A stretch of 64,000 nucleotides of DNA from an uncultured Clostridia bacterium (GCA_944392805.1 CALXXZ010000003.1:62001-126000), one strand, 5' to 3'; counted from the first letter of the stretch, positions 1 through 9,546 are shown. Program-made: numbers and translations. The notes: generated from the letters alone by a model not told the origin.

Positions 1-2
1 CA

Positions 3-1757
3 AATGGAAATAGTTATTCAATGAATGCAAAATATGCAGATTTAATATTAAGAGGAGGACAAACTTCAATTGTGAGTCCATATCATTTGGCATCAAGAAT
101 AAAGCAAGAAGTAGGCCCCTTTTTATCACATAGTTCAATAAGTGGAACTGTTGAAGGATTTAAAGGATTATACAATTTTTATAATATTGGAGCGACAAGT
201 TCATCAGAGCCAATGGGAGCAATAAAAAATGGATTGCAGTATGCTAAAGATGGAAAAGGTGCAAGTGCAGAAACGAAAAGAAAATATTTAATACCATGGG
301 ATAATAAAGAAAAAGCAATAACAGGTGGAGCAATTTTTATAGGTTCAAGTTATATAAATGTTGGACAAAATACAATTTATTTACAAAAGTTTGATGTAAT
401 AGACCATAATGGTGATGGACTTTTTTGGCATCAATATATGACAAATGTACTAGCACCATATAGTGAATCAAAATCAATATATAATGGATATTCAAAAACA
501 GGAATATTAGATACATCAATGAGTTTTGTAATACCAGTTTATGAAAATATGCCAGAAATTCCAACTCAAAGTCCAAGCATTAACACAAGTGACTTCATAC
601 AAGACAATACAAAAGTCTATTGCAATGCAAATACAGTTAATATAAGAACAGGACCAGGAACATCTTATGAAATTATCACAACTGTTTCAAAACCAACAAA
701 AATGACAAGGCTTCAAAGAGGAATACAATCAGGAGAAAGATGGGATAAAGTTCAATTAGAAAATGGGATAATCGGATATATATATCAAACATATGTAACA
801 GAAGTACCTCAAGTACAAATTGAGAAAATAGATATTAATATTGATAATGCAACATTACAAAAAGGAGAAAGAAAACAATTACAAATAACAATTACACCTA
901 CTGAAGCTTCTAGCCATAAAGTGGTTTATACTTCAAGTAATCCAAATGTTGCAACAGTAGATGATTTAGGAAATATCCAAGCAATAAGTTCAGGAAAAGC
1001 AATTATAACTGTAAAAGCAGAAGAAAATTCTGTGCAAGAGCAAATTGAAATAGAAGTATATAGTAAAGTTACAGGAATTGAAATTGACCAAAATGAAATC
1101 TTTATGCAAGTTGGAGATACGTTCAAGATAAATTCAAATATAGAACCAGATGATGCAAATAATAAAGAGATTTCATTTAAAAGCAATCATCCTGAAATTG
1201 CAACAATTGATGAATATGGAAATATAAATGCAAAACAGAAAGGAACAACAACTATTACCGCTTCTTCAAAAGAAAATGCTGAAATAAAAGCTGAATGCAA
1301 AATAACAGTAGGAAGAAAACTAGAAGATTTTGAAATTCATTTTGATAGTTCACTTCAAGTGAATAGTAATCAAATAACAGGAATAGATTATACTAATAAT
1401 ACAGCATTGAATATAAAAAATTTAATAACTACAGATTTTGATATTGAAATTGTGAATAATAAAAATGAAGTATTAGAGGATTCAAAATTAGTCGGAACAG
1501 GAAGTAAAATAAGAGTATTAGAAAATGGTCAAATATTAACGGAATATGAAATAATTTTATATGGAGATGCAAATGGAGATGGAAGGATAAATAGTGTAGA
1601 TTTATTAGTATTGCAAAGACATATTTTAGAAATAGAACCATTAAAAGAGATTTACAGAAAAGCAACAAATATTAATAAAAACGGTAATAAGCCAACATCA
1701 GTGGACTTGCTGTTAATTCAAAGGCACATCCTAGGACTAAAGATTATAGAACAATAG
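3..1757 (+). CDS. Secreted peptidoglycan hydrolase (glucosaminidase-like) with SH3, two Big_2 and dockerin-like domains; 5' end outside window
   Basis: The frame is open to the left window edge, so the first internal ATG at 21 is not the true start. Residues 1-175 (counted from that ATG) resemble the C-terminal half of bacterial endo-beta-N-acetylglucosaminidases, with SPYHLASRIKQEVG (probable catalytic Glu) and GLYNFYNIGA; they would cleave cell-wall glycan outside the cell. A bacterial SH3 domain follows (about 199-265, NIRTGPGTSYE), then two Big_2 Ig-like domains (about 273-350 and 352-428). The last 65 residues are a dockerin-like duplication: GDANGDGRINSVDLLVLQRHI is a full Ca-binding loop plus helix, while the second loop (NINKNGN) is weaker. 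The neighbour 12 bp downstream carries a cohesin-like domain. Family call is firm; the enzyme class is inferred. Confidence 0.82.
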   Translation, partial: NGNSYSMNAKYADLILRGGQTSIVSPYHLASRIKQEVGPFLSHSSISGTVEGFKGLYNFYNIGATSSSEPMGAIKNGLQYAKDGKGASAETKRKYLIPWDNKEKAITGGAIFIGSSYINVGQNTIYLQKFDVIDHNGDGLFWHQYMTNVLAPYSESKSIYNGYSKTGILDTSMSFVIPVYENMPEIPTQSPSINTSDFIQDNTKVYCNANTVNIRTGPGTSYEIITTVSKPTKMTRLQRGIQSGERWDKVQLENGIIGYIYQTYVTEVPQVQIEKIDINIDNATLQKGERKQLQITITPTEASSHKVVYTSSNPNVATVDDLGNIQAISSGKAIITVKAEENSVQEQIEIEVYSKVTGIEIDQNEIFMQVGDTFKINSNIEPDDANNKEISFKSNHPEIATIDEYGNINAKQKGTTTITASSKENAEIKAECKITVGRKLEDFEIHFDSSLQVNSNQITGIDYTNNTALNIKNLITTDFDIEIVNNKNEVLEDSKLVGTGSKIRVLENGQILTEYEIILYGDANGDGRINSVDLLVLQRHILEIEPLKEIYRKATNINKNGNKPTSVDLLLIQRHILGLKIIEQ

Positions 1758-1769
1758 GAGGAAATGTAT

Positions 1770-3008
1770 ATGTTAAGAAAGATTATAAATATATGTATTA
1801 TATCAATATGTTTAATGATAACTACAAGCTTTGCTAACACTACAGGGACAGTTTATTTGGATACTAATAAAGAAGTTGTTGAAATTGGAGAAGAAATAGA
1901 AGTCACGATAAATCTCGAAAATATTAAGACAGCAGCTTTTACAGCATATCTTAATTTTGATGATACAATATTTGAATATGTTTCTGGAACAGAAAATACA
2001 AATGTAATTGGAAATCGTGTTATCTCTGTATGGTTTGACCAACTTGGTGGTAAACAAGCAAAAACAGGAGAACTCATAAAACTAAAATTTAAAGCTAAAG
2101 CAAATGGACTTGCAGATTTTATAGTTAGTGGGGAATTTTATTCGGAAAATGGACAATTAATTGAAACAGACTTTAAAGAGATTCAAGTACAAGTTGGAAA
2201 GAAAGAAAACAAATTACCATCAGATGAGCAAGGAACTAATGCTAACAAAAGTAATGCGGATTTAAAAAGTCTTAGAGTTGATACAGAAGGAATAATTCCT
2301 ACATTCGATAAAAATGTAAAACAATATTATTTAAATGTACAAAATACAATTAATAATATAGATGTTCTAGCAATTGCTGAAAATCCTAATTCTTCAATCG
2401 AAATTACAGGCAATACAGATTTGAAAAATGGATTAAATGTAATATCAATCAAAGTGGTGTCAGAAGATAAAACACAAGAAAATATATATAATATAAATGT
2501 TACTAAAACTGCTAACTTAGATACAGCAAATACAAATTTAGAAACTTTAGCAATCGAAAATGTATTATTAAATCCTCCTTTTGATAATACAATTACTCAT
2601 TATGATATTGAAATTTCTAATTCAACTACACAATTAAATATTTTAGCAGTTCCAGAAAATGAAAATGCAAGTACTTCAATTAGTGGTAACAATGATTTAA
2701 AAGAAGGAAATAATCAAATTCTAATTTCTGTTACCGCTTCTAATGGTTTTACTAAAAAAGATTTTGTGATTAATGCTTATAAAAGAAATATTCAAGAAGA
2801 AGAACAATTTATAAATGAACAAGAAATGCAACAAGAAAAACTAGAAGAAGCATATGAAATTGAACAGACTTCTAAAGTTGAGGAAAATATTTTAGAAGAA
2901 ACCAATAATACGAAATGGTATATTATTGGAGGAATAATTGCTACAATCATTATAATCACTATTGTTGGAATTATATATTTTAAAAAGAAAAAGTCAGGTA
3001 ATAAATAA
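1770..3008 (+). CDS. Membrane-anchored cohesin-like surface protein with two cadherin-like beta-sandwich domains
   Basis: I place the start at 1770 because AGGAGG (1756-1761) lies 8 nt upstream; the ATG at 1764 is too close. A signal peptide (about residues 1-22, ending near SFANT) is followed by a cohesin-type beta-sandwich (about 25-145, with the typical VEIGEEIEVTINLENI start). Two repeats of the cadherin-like type (PF12733-like) follow, starting at NADLKSLRV and NTNLETLAI. A Glu/Gln-rich linker leads to one C-terminal transmembrane helix with a KKKK tail, so the protein is anchored with its domains outside. It is translated right after the dockerin-bearing hydrolase and may be its docking partner. 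Binding specificity is inference. Confidence 0.8.
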   Translation: MLRKIINICIISICLMITTSFANTTGTVYLDTNKEVVEIGEEIEVTINLENIKTAAFTAYLNFDDTIFEYVSGTENTNVIGNRVISVWFDQLGGKQAKTGELIKLKFKAKANGLADFIVSGEFYSENGQLIETDFKEIQVQVGKKENKLPSDEQGTNANKSNADLKSLRVDTEGIIPTFDKNVKQYYLNVQNTINNIDVLAIAENPNSSIEITGNTDLKNGLNVISIKVVSEDKTQENIYNINVTKTANLDTANTNLETLAIENVLLNPPFDNTITHYDIEISNSTTQLNILAVPENENASTSISGNNDLKEGNNQILISVTASNGFTKKDFVINAYKRNIQEEEQFINEQEMQQEKLEEAYEIEQTSKVEENILEETNNTKWYIIGGIIATIIIITIVGIIYFKKKKSGNK

Positions 3009-3021
3009 AATACCTGACTTT
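2990..3021 (+). terminator. Hairpin terminator overlapping the stop codon of the cohesin gene
   Basis: Perfect 11-bp inverted repeat (2990-3000 and 3011-3021, AAAGTCAGGTA arm) with a 10-nt loop that holds the TAA stop. The tract after it is AT-rich with a short T run only, so efficiency is uncertain. Confidence 0.6.
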
Positions 3022-3072
3022 AGTATATAATATTAAATTTGTATTAGGATACACTATATTTATGAAAAAATA

Positions 3073-3101
3073 TTGACAATATATCATAATTAGTATATAA
3101 T
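3073..3101 (+). promoter_or_regulatory. Consensus sigma-A promoter of the toxin-antitoxin pair
   Basis: TTGACA (3073-3078), 17-nt spacer, TATAAT (3096-3101): a full consensus match, 28 nt ahead of the antitoxin start. The Shine-Dalgarno GGAGGG follows at about 3118. Confidence 0.85.
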
Positions 3102-3128
3102 TTGCATATGTAAAAAGGAGGGATAAAA

Positions 3129-3479
3129 ATGGCATTAATAAGACCATGTGCAGATTTAAGAAATAAATATAATGAAATTTCTAAAATTTGTCACGAAACA
3201 AGAGAACCAATGTATATCACTAAAAATGGTACAAATGATTTAGTGATTTTGAGTGATGAAGCATATGAAGAAATGACAAAAAAATATGAAGAAACTACAG
3301 AGGAAAGAGTTGAAAGACTTGTTGCAGAAAAATTTGATAAACAATATGCAAGTTTTGAAGAATTTAAAAAAGATATCCTAGAAAAAATAGAGCAGGCACT
3401 TAAGGATGTTGATAAAGGATGTTTTCAAACTTTAGATGATTTCAAAAAAGAAATGGAGGCTGAATATGACATCAAATAG
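3129..3479 (+). CDS. Type II antitoxin, Phd/YefM family
   Basis: The 116-residue protein begins with a Phd/YefM-type DNA-binding module (RPCADLRNKYNEISKICHET, then EPMYITKNGTNDLVILS and EAYEEM, residues 4-55), which in this family binds the operon promoter. The acidic, helical C-terminal half (about 60-116) would wrap the toxin. It overlaps the downstream ParE-like gene by 14 bp, the normal arrangement for autoregulated pairs. It follows a full-consensus promoter, so repression by the complex is the expected control. Family assignment is firm; activity depends on whether the frameshifted toxin still works. Confidence 0.88.
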   Translation: MALIRPCADLRNKYNEISKICHETREPMYITKNGTNDLVILSDEAYEEMTKKYEETTEERVERLVAEKFDKQYASFEEFKKDILEKIEQALKDVDKGCFQTLDDFKKEMEAEYDIK

Positions 3480-3759
3480 AGAATATACAATTTTTATAAC
3501 AGCCTCTTTCAAAAATGAAATGAGAGATATAATTTATTATCTTAAATATAAATTGAAAGAGCCATTAATTGCAGATAAATTCTACAATAAGGTTATTGAA
3601 GAAATATCACTTTTAAATTATATGCCTGCATTACATCCAAAAGTTCAAATCAAATATGAAAAGAGAAAGTTGCGAAAACTGTTAATAAGTAATTATGTTG
3701 TTGTGTATGAAGTTAATAGTAATACACGGTCAAGTTTTTATTTTACATATATTTCATAG
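3466..3759 (+). CDS. RelE/ParE-family toxin with an altered C-terminus (frameshift)
   Basis: I choose the ATG at 3466 (GGAGG 9 nt upstream, inside the antitoxin gene) rather than 3436. The body is ParE/RelE-like: ITASFKNEMRDIIYYLKYKL, then ADKFYNKVIEEISLL, MPALHP and KLLISNYVVVYEVN. The family normally ends with a strand such as VYILRIFHSRQNY. Here the frame gives NTRSSFYFTYIS and stops at 3759, whereas the +1 frame reads VFILHIFHSSQNYLFKL and stops at 3787. One extra base near 3725-3729 explains this, so the last strand, which matters for activity or stability in the family, is replaced. It may be an inactivated toxin, or a sequencing error. Confidence 0.75.
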   Translation: MTSNREYTIFITASFKNEMRDIIYYLKYKLKEPLIADKFYNKVIEEISLLNYMPALHPKVQIKYEKRKLRKLLISNYVVVYEVNSNTRSSFYFTYIS

Positions 3760-3983
3760 TAGTCAAAATTATTTATTCAAATTATAATAAATATTTAAAA
3801 TTCTTTAGTTAAATCTTATAATTATTTCAAATTAAAAAGCTCAGCAATAAAAAACATTTTTCAAACAATAAAAAATACTTGTAAAAAATCAGAAAATTAA
3901 TTAAAATATAATCAGATTATATTAAGAAATAGTAAATGTTCTATACAATTTAAAATTGAAAAAGGAGCAAAAGATTATAAAAA

Positions 3984-4736
3984 ATGAAATATGAGGAAAA
4001 AATAAGTATTATAATACCTGTTTATAATGAAGAAAAATGGATAAAGCAAACAATAGAAAACATAAAAGAGCAGACATATACAAATTATGAAATTATTTTA
4101 GTAGATGATGGTTCAACAGATAAAAGTAAACAAATCATGCTAGAATATAATGAAAAAAATATAAAGCTAATTTGTTTAGAAAAAAATATGGGACCAGCAA
4201 TAGCTAGAAATGAAGGGGTGAAAATTGCGACAGGTAGATATATATGTTTTCAAGATGCTGATGATATATGGGACAAATATAAACTAGAAAAGCAGGTTGA
4301 TTTCATGAAAAAGAATAACTGTGCTTTTTCATATACAGCATTTAAATATTTTAATGATAATAAACTGAAGAAAGATAAAGTTGTTAATATACCATTATTA
4401 CTAGACTATAAAACAGCATTAAAAGACACAAGAATATTAACAGCATCAGTTATGATAGATAGGGACAAATTAGATAATGAATTATTACAAATGCCCAATA
4501 TTCCAGCTGAAGATGTTGCTACCTGGTGGAAAATCTTAAAAAGCGGATTTTTAGCATATGGTTTAAATGAAGTTTTAGTATATTATCATATAACTTCTAA
4601 TAGGTTAACTTCAAATAAATTTATATCAGCAAAAAACAGATGGAATATATATAGAAAAGTAGAAAATCTTAATATTTTTCAATCTTTATACTATTTTTCA
4701 TTTTATATTTTTAATGCAATAAAAAAAAGGCTATGA
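3984..4736 (+). CDS. Family 2 glycosyltransferase
   Basis: A 250-residue GT-A enzyme. The N-terminus has the GT2 nucleotide-binding fold: ISIIIPVYNEEKWI (residues 6-19), a DDGSTD motif near 40, GPAIARNEGVKIATG, then QDADDIW as the metal-binding DXD region near 90. It probably transfers a sugar from a nucleotide donor to a cell-surface glycan or lipid at the cytoplasmic face of the membrane; the acceptor cannot be read. There is no transmembrane helix, only a hydrophobic aromatic stretch near the end. It is monocistronic and convergent with sigK. AAAGGAG lies about 20 nt ahead of the ATG, unusually far, so the start is moderately sure. Confidence 0.85.
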   Translation: MKYEEKISIIIPVYNEEKWIKQTIENIKEQTYTNYEIILVDDGSTDKSKQIMLEYNEKNIKLICLEKNMGPAIARNEGVKIATGRYICFQDADDIWDKYKLEKQVDFMKKNNCAFSYTAFKYFNDNKLKKDKVVNIPLLLDYKTALKDTRILTASVMIDRDKLDNELLQMPNIPAEDVATWWKILKSGFLAYGLNEVLVYYHITSNRLTSNKFISAKNRWNIYRKVENLNIFQSLYYFSFYIFNAIKKRL

Positions 4737-4759
4737 ATGAAACATCTTTCATAGTCTTT
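4726..4759. terminator. Bidirectional hairpin between the glycosyltransferase and sigK
   Basis: Twelve-bp stem (4726-4737 and 4748-4759, core CTATGAA/TTCATAG) flanked by A and T runs on its two sides. It overlaps the TGA of the glycosyltransferase gene and lies just past the sigK stop on the other strand, so it can serve both. Confidence 0.7.
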
Positions 4760-4765
4760 GTATCA

Positions 4766-5467
4766 TCATTCTTTTAATTCTTTAGCCAACTTTCCAATAG
4801 CTTTGGTTTCTATACGAGAGACATAAGAACGAGAAATGCCCATAGATTTAGCAATTTCAATTTGAGTTTTAGGCTTATTTCCATCAAGTCCGAAGCGGAG
4901 TTCTAAAATAGTACGTTCACGAGACTTAAGAACTTTTTTCATTTTTTCATATAAAAGTTTAATTTTCATTTTGAGGTCAACAGAATCCTCAACACTACGT
5001 TCATCATTTTCCAAAACTTCTTGCAATGTAACTACATTATCATCTTTATCTTTGCCAATTGGGTCATTTAAATAGACTTCTGCACCCAATTTTTTTGTAG
5101 CTCTAAAATGCATAAGAATTTCATTATCAATACAGCGAGAAACATATGTAGAAAGTCTAGCACCTTTATCAACATTAAAACTATTAATACCTTTAATAAG
5201 ACCTATAGTACCAATAGAAATTAAATCATCTTGATCAACATTAGAATTTGAATATTTTTTGCAAACATGAGCAACTAATCTTAGATTTTTTTCAATTAAA
5301 ATATTTCTAGCATCTTCATCTCCATTCTTTAATCTCTCTAAACAAGAACGTTCTTCGTCAGCAGAAAGGGGCTCTGGAAAAACCTGAGTACCAGAAATAA
5401 AACCAACAGTAAAAACAGCAGTTTGTAAAAACTGTATAAAACCACTTACTAAAAGTGTAGAAAACAT
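4766..5467 (-). CDS. sigK: RNA polymerase sporulation sigma factor, pro-sigma-K
   Basis: Late mother-cell sigma factor. The N-terminus is a hydrophobic pro-sequence (FSTLLVSGFIQFLQTAVFTVG) that in the family is removed by the intramembrane protease SpoIVFB. FPEPLSADEE follows, then region 2 (NLRLVAHVCKKY, DQDDLISIGTIGLIKGINSF) and region 4 (LELRFGLDGNKPKTQIEIAKSMGISRSYVSRIE). I prefer the second ATG (5467) because GGAGGT touches the first one (5473) and sits 6 nt from the second. The gene is intact, with no skin-type prophage interrupting it. It shows that the host makes endospores. The call is secure; sigma-E homologues share region 2 but lack this pro-sequence and the PEPLS motif. Confidence 0.93.
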   Translation of the reverse strand: MFSTLLVSGFIQFLQTAVFTVGFISGTQVFPEPLSADEERSCLERLKNGDEDARNILIEKNLRLVAHVCKKYSNSNVDQDDLISIGTIGLIKGINSFNVDKGARLSTYVSRCIDNEILMHFRATKKLGAEVYLNDPIGKDKDDNVVTLQEVLENDERSVEDSVDLKMKIKLLYEKMKKVLKSRERTILELRFGLDGNKPKTQIEIAKSMGISRSYVSRIETKAIGKLAKELKE

Positions 5468-5576
5468 AAACATACCTCCATATTCTCATAACAAAATATA
5501 TGCTTAGAAAAAATAAAAGTGCATGACCTTAAAAAATAAATTGAATAATATTTTTTAGTTTGATAATAATAAAAAT

Positions 5577-6521
5577 ATGAAAAAAATGTATTTAATAAAA
5601 AATCCTGAAATTTTTCAGGGAGAAAATAATTTATCAAAAAAGAATGATTATTTTGAAGGATGGTATTTTAAAAATACAAATAATGAAAATGGAATATCAT
5701 TTATACCAGGAATAAATATAGAAGATAAAAAAGAAAAAGCATTTATACAAGTTATAACAAGAAATGAATCATATTATATTGATTATAATATAGATGAATT
5801 TGAATTTTGCCATAAACCATTTAAAATAAAAATAGGGCCAAATACATTTTCAAAAAATGGAATAAATATAGATATAAATAAGGAAAATCTTAATATTTCT
5901 GGAAAAATAGAATATTCAGATAGTAAAAATATTAAAACAACAAATTTTAACCCAAATATAATGGGACCATTTTCATATATACCATTTATGGAATGTAATC
6001 ATGCAATACTTAGTATGCAAAATAAAGTAAAAGGAAAAATCAAAATAAATAATAATAGTTTAGAATTTGATAATGGAACAGGATATATTGAAAAAGATTG
6101 GGGAACATCATTTCCTAAAGATTATATATGGTGCCAAGGAAACAATTTTCAAAATAAAAATACAAGTTTTTTGCTAGCAATAGCAAACATACCATTAAAA
6201 GTATTTGATTTTAGAGGTTTTATTTGTGTATTAAAAGTAGAAAATGAAGAATTTAAGTTTACTACTTACAATAATTCTAAATTGACTAAATGTAATTTGA
6301 CTAATGACCCTATAGAAGTAGTTCTAAAAAGAAAAGATTATGAATTACAGGTAAAAACACATATCAATTCAGGGCAAAAACTTTCTGCACCTGTAAAAGG
6401 AAAGATGGAAAAAAATATAGTAGAAAGTATTTCATCAAATATGGAAATAGTTTTAAAGAAAGATGATAAAATTATATTTTCTGATAAAAGCAGTAATTGT
6501 GGAGTAGAAATAGTAAATTAA
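5577..6521 (+). CDS. Tocopherol-cyclase-like protein (carotenoid/lipocalin-type beta-barrel family)
   Basis: The 314-residue protein matches the pattern of the tocopherol cyclase family (PF14249): KNDYFEGWYFKN near residue 25, ISFIPGINI, GPFSYIPFMECNHAILSM in the middle and IEKDWGTSFPKDYIWCQGNNF near residue 175. Plant members cyclise tocopherol precursors; bacterial members, common in clostridia, have no settled substrate. No signal peptide or membrane helix is seen. It is divergent from sigK with about 110 bp between them. The start is uncertain: no clear Shine-Dalgarno precedes 5577, and ATG 5586 is an alternative. Function is unknown; a lipid-modifying or lipid-binding role is inference. 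Confidence 0.8.
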   Translation: MKKMYLIKNPEIFQGENNLSKKNDYFEGWYFKNTNNENGISFIPGINIEDKKEKAFIQVITRNESYYIDYNIDEFEFCHKPFKIKIGPNTFSKNGINIDINKENLNISGKIEYSDSKNIKTTNFNPNIMGPFSYIPFMECNHAILSMQNKVKGKIKINNNSLEFDNGTGYIEKDWGTSFPKDYIWCQGNNFQNKNTSFLLAIANIPLKVFDFRGFICVLKVENEEFKFTTYNNSKLTKCNLTNDPIEVVLKRKDYELQVKTHINSGQKLSAPVKGKMEKNIVESISSNMEIVLKKDDKIIFSDKSSNCGVEIVN

Positions 6522-6570
6522 CGAATATTTTTTTATAAATTTGAAAAAATAATTTTAGGAGGATTTAAAC

Positions 6571-7005
6571 ATGGAAGATATAAATGTAAAGGTTTTAAAT
6601 GAAGTTAATAAAGGAACTACAATGGGAATGGATGCTATTTCATATGTTGCTAGTAAAGTGGGTGACCCTAAATTCCAACAAGTACTTGATGTGGAATATG
6701 GAAAATATAAAAAAATATACAATAGAGTTGATGAAATTTATTCACAATACAGTAATGAAGAACCTCAAAAAACTAATACTATGAACAAAATGATGACATG
6801 GTATGGGGTTCAGATGAATACATTAACTGATAAGAGCAATTCAAATATTTCAGAAATACTTTTACAAGGAACTAATATGGGAATTATTGAAGGAAGAAGA
6901 TTGCTAAATAATAATCCTAGTGTAGATCCAGAAGTTAAACAGATATTGAATGATTTTGTCGTAATGCAAGAAGATAGTGTAGAAACTTTAAAGAAGTATT
7001 TATAA
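6571..7005 (+). CDS. Small helical protein, possibly ferritin-like four-helix bundle
   Basis: A 144-residue protein, almost all predicted helix, with no signal peptide or membrane segment. The pattern VLNEVNKGTTMGMDAISYVASKV, then a long linker helix, MTWYGVQMNTLTD and ILLQGTNMGIIEGRRLLN, is shared with uncharacterised clostridial proteins that resemble ferritin-like bundles. I see no clear EXXH iron-binding pair, so metal binding is doubtful. AGGAGG stands 9 nt before the ATG. It is alone, followed at once by a 36-bp-stem hairpin. Function not recognised. Confidence 0.7.
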   Translation: MEDINVKVLNEVNKGTTMGMDAISYVASKVGDPKFQQVLDVEYGKYKKIYNRVDEIYSQYSNEEPQKTNTMNKMMTWYGVQMNTLTDKSNSNISEILLQGTNMGIIEGRRLLNNNPSVDPEVKQILNDFVVMQEDSVETLKKYL

Positions 7006-7131
7006 TTTTTACTTTCATATAGAAAAATAAATATATTACTATTTCATAGCCAAAACATATTCTGGGTCTTCGTCGGGGGTCTTGGCTTTATTCAATAGTA
7101 ATATATTTATTTTTCTATATAAAAGTAAAAA
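7006..7131. repeat. Long near-perfect inverted repeat (about 36-bp arms) around a GC-richer insert
   Basis: Arms 7006-7041 and 7096-7131 are complementary with a single mismatch (C at 7016). The 54-nt interior contains a second stem, AGCCAA (7048-7053) with TTGGCT (7082-7087), enclosing a G-rich segment. It begins directly after the stop at 7005 and ends 16 nt before the gap promoter. It can act as a terminator between the two genes, but the stem is far longer than ordinary terminators here. A MITE-like origin is possible. Confidence 0.75.
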
Positions 7132-7147
7132 AATTTTTAAATAATAC

Positions 7148-7176
7148 TTGAAAAATACTAGTTTTTGTTATAGAAT
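7148..7176 (+). promoter_or_regulatory. Promoter of the glycolytic operon
   Basis: TTGAAA (7148-7153), 17-nt spacer, TAGAAT (7171-7176). It leaves a leader of about 65 nt before gap that contains a small GTTAGA/TCTAAC hairpin (7212-7227). Confidence 0.7.
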
Positions 7177-7211
7177 AATATTGCCTAAAAAGGTAAATAA
7201 TAGAAAAGGAA

Positions 7212-7227
7212 GTTAGAAAAATCTAAC
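7212..7227 (+). promoter_or_regulatory. Leader hairpin upstream of gap
   Basis: GTTAGA (7212-7217), 4-nt loop, TCTAAC (7222-7227), followed by ATCTAAGAAGGAGG. The same stem recurs between gap and pgk. It may stabilise or mark processed mRNA ends; that role is inference. Confidence 0.45.
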
Positions 7228-7233
7228 ATCTAA

Positions 7234-8259
<1,026 letters not shown>

Positions 8260-8282
8260 TAAAAAACTAAATAGGTTAGGGA

Positions 8283-8299
8283 GTTAGAATAAGTCTAAC
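8283..8299 (+). promoter_or_regulatory. Intercistronic GTTAGA hairpin between gap and pgk
   Basis: GTTAGA (8283-8288), 5-nt loop, TCTAAC (8294-8299) within the 94-nt gap-pgk spacer; flanking GG/CC can extend pairing. It repeats the stem in the gap leader. No T run follows, so it is not a simple terminator. Confidence 0.45.
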
Positions 8300-8353
8300 C
8301 TCTGACCTTTTGGTGCGTGCTTATGTATACGTTTTAGAAAGGAAGAGATTAAA

Positions 8354-9538
8354 ATGAGTAAAAAAACAGTAAGAGATATCGATTTAAAAGGAAAGAAAGT
8401 ATTTGTAAGATGTGACTTCAATGTACCAATGGATGAAAATCAAAAAATAACAGACAACAGAAGAATAGTTGCAGCTTTACCAACAATTAAATACTTAATA
8501 GAACAAAATTGTAAAGTAATATTAAGTTCACATTTAGGAAGACCAAAAGGAGAAGTAAAACCAGAATTTTCACTAGCACCTGTTGCAGTAGAACTATCAA
8601 GATTATTAGGACAAGAAGTATTAATGGCAAAAGATGTAATAGGAGAAAGTGCAAAATCTTTAGCAAGTTCATTAAAAGAAGGACAAGTAATGTTACTTGA
8701 AAATGTAAGATTCCACAAAGAAGAAACAGATAATGATCCAGAATTTGCAAAAGAATTAGCAAGTATGGCAGAAGTTTTTGTTAATGATGCATTTGGTACA
8801 GCACATAGAGCACATGCTTCAACAGAAGGAGTATCACATTATCTACCATCAGTATCAGGATTTTTAATAGAAAAAGAATTAAAATTCTTAGGAGATGCAT
8901 TAAATAATCCAGAAAGACCATTTGTAGCAATATTAGGTGGAGCAAAAGTTTCAGACAAAATAGGTGTTATAGATAGTTTATTAGAAAAAGTAGATACATT
9001 AATGATTGGTGGAGGAATGGCATATACATTCTTTAAAGCACAAGGATATGGAGTTGGAAATTCACTTTGTGAACCAGACAAATGTGAATTAGCATTAAGT
9101 TTAATGGAAAAAGCAAAAAATAAAGGTGTAAAATTAATATTACCAGTTGATACAAAAATAGGAAAAGAATTCAAACCAGACACAGAAAGCAAAACAGTTG
9201 CATGGACAGAAATTCCAGATGGATGGGAAGGATTTGACATTGGAGAAAAAACAATTGAAATGTTCAAAAACGAACTAAAAAATGCAAAAACAGTAATTTG
9301 GAATGGCCCAGTTGGATTATTTGAATTTGACCAATTCGCTGTAGGAACAAATTCTATAGCAAAAGCTTTAGCAGAATTAGATGCTACAACAATAATTGGT
9401 GGTGGTGATTCAGCTGCAGCAGTAGAAAAAGCAGGTCTAGCAGATAAAATGACTCATATATCTACAGGTGGAGGAGCTTCACTTGAATTTTTAGAAGGTA
9501 AAAAATTACCAGGTATAGAATGTTTAATGGATAAATAG
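8354..9538 (+). CDS. pgk: Phosphoglycerate kinase
   Basis: Transfers phosphate from 1,3-bisphosphoglycerate to ADP, giving the first ATP of lower glycolysis. The 394-residue protein shows the N-terminal substrate domain ([14 protein letters not shown], residues 14-27; SHLGRPKG near 62; [24 protein letters not shown]) and the C-terminal nucleotide domain ([58 protein letters not shown]). It is the second gene of the glycolytic cluster. Its stop is followed after 8 nt by tpiA, whose Shine-Dalgarno overlaps the pgk stop region, so the two are co-translated. Unlike some clostridia and Thermotoga, pgk and tpiA are not fused here. Confidence 0.97.
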   Translation: MSKKTVRDIDLKGKKVFVRCDFNVPMDENQKITDNRRIVAALPTIKYLIEQNCKVILSSHLGRPKGEVKPEFSLAPVAVELSRLLGQEVLMAKDVIGESAKSLASSLKEGQVMLLENVRFHKEETDNDPEFAKELASMAEVFVNDAFGTAHRAHASTEGVSHYLPSVSGFLIEKELKFLGDALNNPERPFVAILGGAKVSDKIGVIDSLLEKVDTLMIGGGMAYTFFKAQGYGVGNSLCEPDKCELALSLMEKAKNKGVKLILPVDTKIGKEFKPDTESKTVAWTEIPDGWEGFDIGEKTIEMFKNELKNAKTVIWNGPVGLFEFDQFAVGTNSIAKALAELDATTIIGGGDSAAAVEKAGLADKMTHISTGGGASLEFLEGKKLPGIECLMDK

Positions 9539-9546
9539 GAGGAAAA

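Noticed and set aside
4766..5467. Possible skin-like interruption of sigK
   Set aside because: The gene reads through without a break from pro-sequence to region 4.
7047..7098. Minus-strand mini-frame ending AKTPDEDPEYVLAMK, at first reminiscent of a tmRNA tag
   Set aside because: There is no tRNA-like domain, resume codon context or CCA end; the frame lies inside a hairpin and lacks a ribosome site. Kept only as a note to the hairpin finding.
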